From the NCBI RefSeq assembly GCF_029867415.1, contig NW_026705298.1:620001-684000 (forward strand): a stretch of DNA of 64,000 bases. Direction: 5' to 3'. Shown one piece after another: positions 34,887 through 45,895 of this stretch. The DNA is from Vicia villosa. Lineage: Eukaryota > Streptophyta > Magnoliopsida > Fabales > Fabaceae. The notes beneath the pieces were generated by a model that was given only the letters and a program-made list of their open reading frames with translations, made no database searches and had not been told where the DNA came from. A program made the translations under genes and the position numbers. Every line of letters starts with the position of its first letter. The first letter of the stretch is position 1.

Positions 34887-35720
34887 AACTTAATCCTATA
34901 ATGTTTGCAAAGGAAATTCTCTAAAATTTTTGGAAAAATCATGCTTTTATGGGAAAAGATGGATTTTTAATGAATGTATGAATGCATGGATGCGTGGATG
35001 CCACATATTCGAACATGGTAAAGCAAACATGGTAGTTCAAACATGGTAACGCAAACATGATACTACAAACATGGTAATTCAAACATAGTACACATAGGTT
35101 CAAAGGTCCAGCGTCACGAGCATGAGGTCAGAGAACCAAACATGGGATAGTACTAGGGTTTATCACCTGCAAAACATGTTCTACTGATACGTCAGAGTCC
35201 ACATTTTTCTTTCGAATATTACCGGCTTGCACAACTGAACTTGTGAGCTAGAAATATTCTCAAGAAAAACTCGTCTGAGTGTGGTTCTCCGCATGACAAC
35301 TATCCAAGTCTTCACCTGGATCGTTTCTGCACCACGTCCTAATAAGGCCAGGATGGGTTGGGGTTCTACAGCCAACTCAGCTTCTACGGTTCAATGAAAG
35401 CAATAATGTCTTCGCAACTGAACTTGCTAAACATATACTACAAACAAGGAACCTCCACTGAGCGGAAGGATTCTCATGCTGACTTTTTAAGGACTAACTC
35501 CTTGTATGCCATACATGACTATACCCTCCACCTAATTCTTATGTGTTCTTAATCCGGGTTAGGATTTGTCCATAATGTATCACTTGTAACAGAATCACAC
35601 AAGTAACAGAACCAAGGAACCACACATGTAACAAGAATAAAATAAAAACAAAACAAACAGAAATAACCCTTTCTTTGGAAACAATAAAAAGATGGTTCCC
35701 CAGTGAAGTCGCCATTTTTC
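34887..35720 (-). other. O2 untranslated leader with primer-binding site
   Basis: 834 bp between 5' LTR and ORF1. Six bases after the LTR end, the minus strand has TGGCGACTTCACTGGGG (35698-35714), complementary to a tRNA-Arg 3' end, the known Ogre primer. The stretch 35010-35100 repeats AACATGGTA-like phrases. No protein is seen. Confidence 0.85.
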
Positions 35721-38700
35721 TGTCGCGGGCGAAAAATCGTTGTCTTTTTTCGGGATGAGACACCTGATGCCTTCTTTGGGCTCGAGTGCTCAAAAAAATG
35801 ATTTTTCTTTTGTACCGACCAAACTTTTTATTGTTTCCAAAAGAGGAAAAGGAAAAAAGCTGCAATAACCTAAAAGTGGGGGGAGAGATCTTGGGTAAGA
35901 GGGTTGGTTATACGAAGGGAAGGTATTAGCACCCAACGTATCTATAGTACTCTATAGGTTTCTTTATTTTGTTTATTCCATTCTTGTTATGGTGGAGGTT
36001 CTTGTGAGAAAGAGGTGGGACCTAAGGTGTTTGTTTGATTATGCTCGCAAAGATCATCGCGATCCTCTGCATACATATCCCTTAGAGGGAATCAGAGCAT
36101 CTGTAGCTCGGGGTCTACGGGTGCTAAGGTTTGAGTGGTTTGAGGGAGAAGTTTTGCTCGCCAAGGGTACGACCTTGTGCCTACGTATTCTCAAAGGGAT
36201 GTTGAGAAAGTCAGAGCAATCGTAGTTCCCACTTATGCTAGTGGAAGCGAAGGAAAAGAGACAAATGTCATCTAAATGTTCGATGTATCTAATCTATATC
36301 ATCACATACATCTGTTTGATTTTTGTTTGAAAATCTTTTCATTATAAGCCCGGGGCCATGCCACTTAGGGTGCTTAGAATGATAAAGATGTTTTTGTTGT
36401 TTAACCAGCCTTGTGGCAAAAGTTTCAATGAAGTCAGCCTTGTGACAAAAACTTTGATTAATCAGCCAGCCTTGTGGCAAAAGTTTCAATGAAGTCAGCC
36501 TTGTGACAAAAACTTTGATTAATCATCCAGTACGGTGGTAAAACAGTTTGATTGATTAGCCAGCCTTGTGGCAAAAAAGTTTGATTGATTGATTGATTGA
36601 TTGTTTGATTGTTTGATTGTTTGTGATGATATAGATGAGATACTCCTATCATAGAGATGATAAATGTCTAATCTCCTAGGGTATTTGATTTGGATATTGG
36701 GGATGCTTATAAGAAGGCCGTGGGTCCTTGTACGAAGCCCAAGAGGAGGCTATCCGAGGGTCCTTGCATTGTAAGCCCAAGAGGAGGCTATGGGAGGGAC
36801 TATCGAGGGTCCTTGCATTGTAAGCCCAAGAGGAGGCTATGGGAGAGTCACTCGTTTGTACAAAGCCCAAAGGGAGGCATGGTATAGTTGGTTTGAGCTC
36901 TTAGAGCGATTTCACCGGGAAACCATACTCTATGTCCTAACCTAAACTAGTGGAGATTCTTTGCACGAAGCCCAATAGGAGGCTATGGGGAACCTAGTGT
37001 TGTACTAAGTTGAACAAGCACACATATCACACATATGAACAAACATGAACAAGTATGAACAAGTACGAACAAATATGAACAAGTACATGAACAAATATGA
37101 ACAAGTATGAACAATTATATATATGACAAAGTGTGTGTATATAATGGAGTTTATGAAGGAAATATACCTGTAAGCATGATCCATTTGTATACACGGGGGC
37201 TCGGGACTTATACTCGGGGAGAGTCCCATTGAGTTTATTCAAAGCTATGTAAACAGGTATTTACAAAGGGGCTTGGGACTTATACCTACATGGAGGCCCA
37301 TGATATTTTTGGGAAGGTTTGAAGAAACCTTCATTTTTGGTTTGTTATTCAAAGTTAAAAAACAGATTGAGATATGTACAAAAATGTATGTGTACAATGA
37401 AATACCTAATTTCATGTACAGGAATGGGTATGTACAAAAGGGGCTTGGGACTTATACCTACATGGAGGCCCATGGTATATTGAAAAGTTTTGTTTCTTTG
37501 GAGTTTTATTGTTTAAAAAAAACTGTACAAAAAGAAAAGAAATGGGACTTACACTCTCTAATATTCGAGAGGCCCCACTTCATTTTGAAAATTGATTGAT
37601 TAGTCAAAAGGATTTAATCAAAAAGAAGTGGTTTATCGTTTTGAAAAAGAATCGCGATCACTCGTCTTAAAACGATTTGAATTTTGACAAAAGTCAACTT
37701 AATTAAGTTAAAACAAGTTTTAATGCTTAATTAAGACCTAAATGATTAGGGTTTAATCACAAAAAATATTTACAAGTGATTAGGTTAAAAATTAAATGAA
37801 AAACAATATTTAAAACACTTAAAAATGTATCATTTTAAACCTAATTAAAAGAATATTAAATAAATCCTTTTTTATGATTTTTTTTGATATTGTCAAAATA
37901 TGTATATTAAATAAGAAGTGTGTAAAAAATGAAGTAAAAATGAGTTAATTTGATTGATCAATGAATTAATTAAAGTTGTGTAAAAAATTGAAAGAAAATA
38001 GTGATAAAAAAATGTTTTGGCCCCCATGAGTGTTGAACTCGCGCCCTCTCTCTCACAACTCAAAAACTTAACCAACCAGACCACGCGCGTGGTCTGTTAA
38101 TCTCTTGCAATGAATTGAATATATTTTAAATCAAGTTCCTGAGTTCAGTTTCAAAATTTGGCGCCAAGAACACAACCCCCAAATTGAATTTGAAAATTCT
38201 GAAAACTGAATTGTTTGGATCAAGTGAATAGCCTAACTTGCTCGATTTTTCATAAGGAACACAATGGTATCATTTAATTGCATTTATTTTAACCCTAAGG
38301 CTATCAATTTTCTGATGAACACGAAGAACCCTAATTCTGAGTTTCAATCTGAAATCGTGTGTGTGCAAGATAAATAACAATTGATTGAGGGTTAATGATC
38401 CTCATGTGTGCAGAAATGAGGTGGTATGTTCATATTTCATTCATGATGCATGATTCATAGAGTTTGAAGTTCAAGTAGCTTACCTTCAAAAACGGCAAAA
38501 GTGAGAATCGAATTCTGCAAATGAGGAGTTCCAGTTGTTGTTTCTTGATCTGAACACCTTCAGTGGACCTTATGGAACATGTTTGGATGCCTGGAACAAT
38601 TTGAAAACCTCTTGATCAATCCATGGTACTCGATCTGCAGTATGGTTCAAGTGAGGATCAAGCTTAGTGATTTTGGTGTTTCAGATCATGTATGATGGTT

Positions 38701-40631
38701 GGAACAGTTCATATGAAGTATATGGATGATGTTTAGAAGGTTAGTTTGGACAGAATTTGCTTGGTATGGATTTTGGCATGATAAGGCTAGTGTTATGCAT
38801 ATTTGGAGGTGAGATGATGATTCTGAGTTTTGGGATGATTTGAGGTGTGTGAATGGTTCAAACACATCATGTATGATGTTTATGAGATGTTAGAATCATT
38901 ACTTTGGCCAGAACTTCAAGGGTTTGGAGGTTGGGATTTCTTCCTCACTTTGAAACTTAAAACTTGCAATTCAAGAAAGAAAGAGAAAACCTATCTTTTG
39001 TGAGGTTTTGGTGTGATTTGCAATGAAGTAATGACCTCTATTTATAGGCCAAACTTTCTGAACTCAGAGCTTTGCAACTTGCTTCAAAGTTTGATGATTT
39101 GGCTTAAGGGATAGAAAGGAATCTTTCACATTTAATGCATATGGTTAAAAGTAACTAAACCATGGTTATTTCTCTAAGCTTCTTATCTCTTTCCATTATG
39201 ATCTCAAACCAGAAATATCTTTCAATTATTGCCTCTATGTGTCATCAATTGGATCATTTGGTAGAATAGTGCATAACTTTGGTAAAAATGGCTTGTAGTT
39301 TCATGCATAATGGTCACTAATGGCAAAATTCAAAACCATAGCTACACTCCATGTTTTTTCATGCTCTTGGACATTTTGGAAAGCTCATGTTGTGTACTTC
39401 AAAACCCTAGTTGGAAGTTTCCTCAAGACCTTTAAGGAAATGGGTGAAAAAGATCCATGAACTTTGAAGAAAATGAAGTTTTAAGTGAAACTTTCCAAAG
39501 ATGCCAACTTTGAAGCACTATATCTCTTAAATGGTTGATCTTATGGAAAAAAATTATATGTGACAAAGTTGTTCATTGGATCAAAATCTACAACTTTCAT
39601 GTTGGAAGTTTTTTTCAGTTTGTAGGTGAAATTTTGAGAAATTCCCTTCCAAAGTTTGGAAAAAACCATTGAAAAACACTTAGAATTTTTCTAAGTATGG
39701 AAAGTCAAACTTTTGACTTTTTGATTCTTGATTGATTTTCTTGATTTTTCTTGATCAAATGACTTTATATATCATATATTGATAATTCAAAACTTCAAAA
39801 GTCATGGTTGACCAAAATTCCCAAAAGTCAAAGGTGTTCTTGTACAGTTGACTTTTTCAGACGAATCGCGTTTCTGGAGATTTCAAATGAAACAGGATAT
39901 CCTCACCAAATGAATGGTATGAATGGATCACATTGAAGCATTAGAGGATATTGAGCCATGGTTTGAGTTGTGGCACCATGTCCTGATTAAAAAGTCAGTT
40001 ATTCAGTGAATTAGGTCAAAAAACCCTAATTGTCGACCTGATGAAATTGATGACTGTGGATCTTGAATTGAGATGCAATTACCATTGGATATTGTCATAG
40101 GGATTATTTGAAGATAATTGAAACCTTTGATTGAATTCCTGGGTGTTTTTAGGGTTTCCCAAATGTGATCCCTGATTTCAGTCCCTGATAGTTCAAAAAT
40201 CCTAATCTGATGATCTGAGATTTCACTGTTGATCAATCCTTGTGTAGGAGATGTCTTGAGCCAATAGATTAGGTCAAAATGATGCACTTGGGGTCTTGAG
40301 GTCATGTCCCAAGTCATTAGGTCAAATCCTGAGCAGAAGTCAAGAGTATGCTGTCTTCAGGCAAAACCCTAGTTTGGTCGATTCAAAGCTGTTGAGCTTG
40401 TTGAAGTGAATCTCTGAGGACCAAATGTTGATTGTTGATGAAGATAGTTCTTTTGAGATGGAGGGAGAACAAAACCCTAATTGATTGTTACTTGTACTGA
40501 TGAGTGGTTTCTTGATTAAACCCTGCTGAGTCACAAGTAGCAAACACAAACTATGCAATTTGTTAGAGATGCAAATGATGCATATGCAATGATATGAGGT
40601 AGTATCTTAGGTCAAAAATTGGGGTATGACA
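35721..40631 (-). repeat. O2 5' LTR (4911 bp)
   Basis: Near-identical partner of 3331-8241, with the same sub-features: conserved hairpin 35909-35942, AATAAA signal 35827-35832, palindrome 38078-38095, TATA box 39039-39046, and the U3 16-mer 39845-39860. Equal total length is a coincidence of two compensating single-base indels (near the TGTCGCGG end and in the A-run near 38010). Confidence 0.95.
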
Positions 40632-40636
40632 GCGAC
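40632..40636. repeat. Target-site duplication GCGAC, right copy (O2)
   Basis: Directly follows the terminal CA of the O2 right LTR and matches 3326-3330. Confidence 0.95.
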
Positions 40637-41899
40637 TAGAAGAAGGAGTCCGAATGAGACGTTTAACAAAGGAAAATGGATCTTCAAGTGGGACCAAAAA
40701 GTATGGAACTGCTTTTCCCAAGAAGAAAGAACAAGATGTTGGCATGATATCCCAAGGCAAGCCAAGAGGGAATCAATGACAACATGTGGCTGCTATCGCA
40801 CCAGATGTTAACCCAACATCGAACGCAAGGATTACTCCATAAATTCAACAAAATCAACATCCTCAACATCAGGCTCAACCATTCAACAAAAATCAGAATC
40901 GTGCGCCAAGGACTTTACAGTTTGATCCAATCCCGATCTCGTGCACTGAATTATATCCTACTTTAATTAGAGAAAATACTATTCAAACTAAAGCATCACC
41001 ACCCGTTCCTGCAAAGCTACCATGGTGGTACAAAGCAGCTGTGTCATGTCTTTTTCATCAAGGGGCACCCGACCATGATCTCGAACATTTCATAGCCTTG
41101 AAATCAGAAGTCCAGAAGTTATTAAGGGCTAACATTCTCTCATTCAAGGACTCAGCTCCAAATGTGCAAGCAAATCCATTGCCAAATCATGGAGGAAATA
41201 CCATAAACATGGTATATGGATGTCCTGGAGAATTTAGGATCTATGACATAAATTGGTCGACAAAGGACTTAGTGCAATTGCATGCTACTTACTGCAAGGG
41301 CAATGCTTTCGCACCACATCACTATCAATCTTGTCAAGAGGGTTGCAGATGGAGTGTTCGTGGATGCTACGTCATAAGGAAAGATCTTCAACAATTGTTG
41401 GATGATGATGTCATTCAAATCTACCGAGCAAGGAATTAGGGTCACATCGACCTAGGCAACATAAACATGATATGTGAACGTACTAACCTCTACCAGATCT
41501 TTGATATAAACTTATCAACAGAAAACTTGGTACGAATTCATACTGCTTTCTACGCAATGATATGTGTCACTAAGCATGACTATGGTTCTTGTGAAACCTG
41601 TTACCATAACACTCGAGGATGCTCTATTGTCAAAAGAGACCTTTAACTATTGGTAGACAACAATGCCATTCAAGTTTACCAAAACAGAAATGAGCATGAT
41701 GTTGACATGATAGGTAGCTATCCGCATGAGCTTGTCTCAGATATCAACTCGGTAACTCCTATAGTTAATGTCATCACTCCCTATTTTAACATGCCCGAGC
41801 GCATAGAAATGACATACAACAAGCCAAGGACTCTGATTGTCATTTGTCTACCTAGACCAGTTCCTTACAAATCAGATAAAGTAGTTACTTACAAATAAA
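40637..41899 (+). pseudogene. O1 gag, C-terminal part, with an in-frame module duplication
   Basis: It continues the gag frame left at 3330 (EEGVRMRRLTKENGSSSG..). In-frame stops include the TGA after GKPRGNQ, TAA after ARITP, TAG at 41437-41439, a TAA in KRDL*LL near 41644, and TAA near 41896. The Cys/His module seen once in O2 occurs twice here: 41203-41460 (NMVYGCPGEF..QSCQEGC..GCYVIRKDLQQLL) and from 41461 (NMICERTNLY..GSCETCYHNTRGCSIVKRDL). The offset is 258 nt, exactly 86 codons, so the duplication was in frame. Confidence 0.85.
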
Positions 41900-43468
41900 A
41901 TGCAAGTATGATGAAGAATGGGCAAGAAATTCCCCTACCAATTCTTCCATCTACAGTTAACATTGTCGAATTTAGTCGTGTGACTAGAAGTGGACGCATG
42001 TACGCTCCATTGCCATCAAAAGTGCCCGTTGTTAGGCAAAATCATGTGGTTACACCAGCTTCAAATCCTGCAGTGATTCCTATTGGAAATCCAGATTCCA
42101 ACATTGACGTTGGACAGTCCAGTGGAACCAATGTCAACCCTGACTTTGAGGAAATCTTGAAGTTAATCAAGAAAAGTGAATACAAGGTTGTGGACCAATT
42201 AATGCAAACTCCGTCCAAGAGCTCCATACTTTCTATGCTTTTAAACTCTGGAGCTCACCGAGAAGCTTTAATGAAAGTATTGGATCAAGCTTTTATGGAT
42301 CATGACGTAACTATCAACCAGTTTGATGGGATAGTGTCCAACATAACAGCTTGTAACAATCTCTGTTTCCATGATGAGGAACTCCCTAAAGAGGGAACAT
42401 ATCATAACTTTTCTCTTCATATTTCTATGAATTGCCAATCAGACTCCTTATTCAATGTGTTGGTAGACACAAGATATTCTCTGAATGTGATGCCAAAAAC
42501 AACTCTTGATCGTCTGTCATACAAATGGGCTCCTTTGAAATTAATGGTGTGGTCGTCAAAGCCTTCGATGGATCATGTAAATCAGTTATGGGAGAATTTG
42601 ACCTTCCAATGACTATTGGTCTGCATACTTTCCTAATCACCTTCCAGGTTATGGACATTCAAGCTGCATACATCTGTTTGTTAGATCGACCATGGATCCA
42701 CGAAGCAAGAGCAGTAACATCTATGCTTCATCAAAAGCTGAAATTCATAGCAAATGGAAAACTAATAACCTTAAGTGCTGAGCAAGCCCTATTGGTCAGT
42801 CACTTATCCATGCTCTCTTTCATCGATGCCAATGATATGGAAGGAACGCAGTTCCAAGGACTTATGTTAGAAGAAGAATCTACAAATAAATCTAGAGCAT
42901 CTATCTCTTCTTATCAAGATGCAGTACGAGTAGTTAAAGATGGTACTACTTCCGGTCGGGGACAAGTGATAAATCCTATCAACAATGGAACTAAAACAGG
43001 ATTGGGATTTTCCTCAATACCTCCAAAATCAACCAAGAAGGATGAAACCCTTTATCCAATCGAAGAAACATTCTGTAGTGGAGGATTCCTTGATCAGGTT
43101 CCCCAAGAAGTTAATCTCCTCAGCAAAGAAACTTATGAAGTAGAGCATTCTGATTCCGAAGAAGAATGGAAAACTTACCTCGATGATTCTGGATACATAT
43201 CTCAAGAAGAGCAGTATACACCATTTGGTACTCTTTCAGAAAATTTACAGATATGTTCCAACTCAAAGACAAAGAAGTTCCACCTATCCCCGATGAAGTT
43301 TGGGATACCTTGGGACAACCAAGCGGCAAGTTTGATTACATGGTCAAATACACTGCCCCTGAAAGTTCAAAAATTGCAATTGAAGACATCCAGCCAACTG
43401 GATGGGGAGATTCCTTTGAAACATTAGATCAGCTTGAAGTCTACACTGATTATTGTTATACGGTGAAC
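41900..43468 (+). pseudogene. O1 protease region, broken and truncated
   Basis: Ogre aspartic protease region, homologous to O2 14021-16132. The active-site phrase is degraded from VDTGSS to VDTRYS (about 42463-42480). A frameshift at about 42541 moves the frame (KAFDGS, CLLDRPWIHEA continue in the next frame), and another lies near 43250 (PPIPDEVWDTLGQPSGKFDYM). A G-patch-like KTGLGFS is present. The frame ends at 43468, where unrelated LTR sequence (L3) begins, so RT, integrase and 3' LTR of O1 are missing from the window. Confidence 0.85.
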
Positions 43469-43608
43469 TGACTTTTATTTTATTTTTATTTTTATTTTAA
43501 AATTCCGCGGTTGACAGAGTCGCCACCGACTTTTCTTTTATCCAAGAAGAAAGGTGAGAAAATAACAGGAAAGACCTTTGTTTTTGAAAGGGGTTCGGGG
43601 GATAGATT

Positions 43609-43640
43609 ATGCGAAGGGAAGGTGCAAGCACCCTTCGCAT
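43609..43640 (-). promoter_or_regulatory. Conserved LTR hairpin with 12-nt loop, L3
   Basis: A perfect 10-bp stem, ATGCGAAGGG / CCCTTCGCAT, encloses the 12-nt loop AAGGTGCAAGCA (sense TGCTTGCACCTT). It is the best-paired member of the trio with O2 (3518-3551) and the solo LTR (62813-62844). Confidence 0.65.
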
Positions 43641-44829
43641 CCATGGTTATCCATGGGCTCTTAATTGTTTAGCTCATTTTGTTTTCAAAGTTTTTTTTGT
43701 TTGAAGAGTGAGGTGTGTTTAGAAAATATAGTGTTTTATTTCGTATTAGCTTTCGGGCATTATACGAAATATTTAACTATTTTTGAATTTTTGAAATTTG
43801 AAAGGTGTAGGGTGCAAAAAGCCTTTTTTAAACTTGAGCAAGCGATTAAAAGTTGTCTACCCTATTTTAAGTTCTTTTCTGTTCTTTTTTCATCTTTCGT
43901 GATGACAAGGTTATTTCACTATTGATTAATGAATAGCCTAAGTATTTTGGATGTAATTGGGTCAATTCTATTTATTTATTTAATTTTGAACATCCCAACT
44001 ATGAAGAAGTTGGGAGATTAATTAGGGACTAGGGACTTGACTCTGCTGTTTATTTCTTGATTGTGACTGAAGGGTATATCCTAAAGGTGGGTGTATGAAA
44101 AGTGTTTTAATTTCATGCTTTTTTCTTTTTGTTAGTGATCTAAGTCAGTATTAATATTCATGTCTTTTCACACCCTACTTTACTAACCAAGCAATTTAGC
44201 AGAAAAATAAAATCAGGGGCATAATAGTAAATTCTACGCTACTCCTACGCTATTACAATAAAAGTGTCGCCCTTGCGACCTATACAATTTTCTAAGGAAA
44301 ACATGTAAATTAAAACATGCCAAAGCCTATACATTTATTCTAAGGCAATTAATAATAAAATAATTAGCAGAAAATTAAAGGAGAGAAAACCCTGATTAGG
44401 GCGTGGCAAGAAGATGAGGGTGTGCTAGAGGTTTTTGATGAAAACCCTAATTAATTAAAAAAAACTAATTCTAAGTTGATTTTAAATTAAGAAACCCCTA
44501 ATCTTTGACCTAAATAAATTTATTGGTCAAAATACACAAGTTTACAAGTTAATCGGGGGTATTTACATCAAAACCTAATTTAAAAAATAACCTAATTAGT
44601 AATTAATTATATTTTTATGAAAAAATTAATTAATTAAGTTAATAAAATTATTTTTAAGAAAATTAATTAGTTAAAGTGAAAATAAATATGGTGAAAGTAG
44701 GGTTAGATAAATTAGGGTTAAGGTTTTATTAAGAAAATAGGGTTAGGTTTAATTAATTAAAAGAAAAGAATTAAGGAAAAATAAGGAAAGGTGAAGAAAA
44801 TTTGAGAAATTAGCAAAAGGAATAAAAAT

Positions 44830-44912
44830 ATACAGGGGTAGGGTTTGAACCCACGCCCCTTTGGTCCACCAAGCCTTGACATGTACTGTACTGCCAACTG
44901 AGCTATGCATGC
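44830..44912 (-). repeat. tRNA-like block in L3
   Basis: The minus strand has a strong A box, TAGCTCAGTTGGCAG (44891-44905), and a B-box-like GGGTTCAAACCC (44841-44852), about 40 nt apart. The acceptor ends do not pair, so it is a tRNA-derived relic with possible internal Pol III promoter boxes, not a tRNA gene. Confidence 0.5.
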
Positions 44913-45890
44913 GTTACTGTTCATTTCCTGGAAAAGAATAAATAAAAAAGCAAAACAAATATAATAAATAAAAAACGCGCCACCGGTCCCCATTCAAACA
45001 AACCAATACATGACGACCACATCACCGTCGTCTTCCTCATCTCCAGGCACAAAATTAGCTACGATTTTACCGCGGCTATTTCGTAGCAAAATCCAAGTTG
45101 TTTCTGTAACTCATACCAAACACATCAATTTATACAACCTATGCCAATTAACTCGTCTTTACATAATAGACATGATTATGGTTTCGATTTACACCAATTA
45201 ATCTAGAATAACAAAGCCCTAATTTTAAACAAACAAAAACCTAACATGGCATCTATGTGAATATGGGATTAAAACGCAATTAATGTATGTAGAAAGAATC
45301 ACAGGACCATCATGAACATGATTACACAATCAAAACATTATAAGCATGCATATAAATTGAGATTCGATTTTGAGTTTAGGAAGACAAACCTTGATTTATG
45401 CTTGCGTTTTCCTGGGCTTTTGAAGGTAGGTAGCGTTCTAGAATCGATCAAGGAACGTCAAGGAATGATGCTTGCTGCTTAATTTGGCTTGAATCCGCCT
45501 GTAACTTGGAATCCGAATGCCAAACTTTCTTGAAATCTCACCACTTTTCACGATAGGTTCTGAGTTCCTGCCGCCTCCAATTTTTTGTCCCCAGACCCCT
45601 TATGATCTTATGTTTATATACTAGAAGAGATTAGGGTTGAGAGAGATTGAAATTTGATTATTGATTGATGATTTGGAACTTGATTTGTTCATGATTGAAT
45701 CTTTATCCAAAACTTGCTAAATCCATCATCAATCTATTTTCTGCACTTTTCTTCCACACATATGGGCCTTGCACGAAAATTTTAAGGATTTGGTATGGAT
45801 TAGAAGTTTGGTTTGGCCCAAGAGAAATTTTCCATGCATTTTTATCATTTATTCAGGCTTTAACCCATTAAAAATGAATAAAACATAGAA

Positions 45891-45895
45891 TAAAT
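45891..45895. repeat. Target-site duplication TAAAT, left copy (copia)
   Basis: TAAAT precedes the TGTTAG start of the left copia LTR, and the same bases follow the right LTR end TTCACA at 63219-63223. Confidence 0.9.

Larger units (their letters stand above)
3331..40631 (-). mobile_element. O2: complete Ogre retrotransposon, minus strand
   Basis: O2 has two LTRs of 4911 bp, a tRNA-Arg-like primer site (35698-35714), ORF1, gag-pro, an intron, RT-RNase H-aRNH-integrase, a polypurine tract next to the left LTR, and flanking GCGAC duplications. Without the 14,976 bp caused by the nested array it is about 22.3 kb, which fits Ogre elements of Fabeae. The LTRs differ by about 20 substitutions by eye, so the insertion is recent. 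Coding parts already carry a gag frameshift and stops, a stop inside RNase H and a deletion in RT, so this copy cannot be autonomous as it stands. Confidence 0.95.
43469..45895 (-). repeat. L3: LTR of another Ogre-like family, 3' portion
   Basis: The O1 frame stops abruptly and an LTR-like sequence starts at TGACTTTTATTTT. The minus direction is sense: the conserved hairpin (43609-43640) lies near this end, as in O2. A tRNA-like block is at 44830-44912. The LTR is interrupted by the copia element at 45895 and continues at 63219. The exact start is inferred. The sequence GAGTCGCCACCGAC (43508-43525 region) includes an 11-base match to the Ogre tRNA-Arg primer site complement, so an alternative boundary there is possible. 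Confidence 0.65.

Noticed and set aside
44830..44912. A functional tRNA gene
   Set aside because: A- and B-box-like sequences are present but acceptor and D stems do not close.
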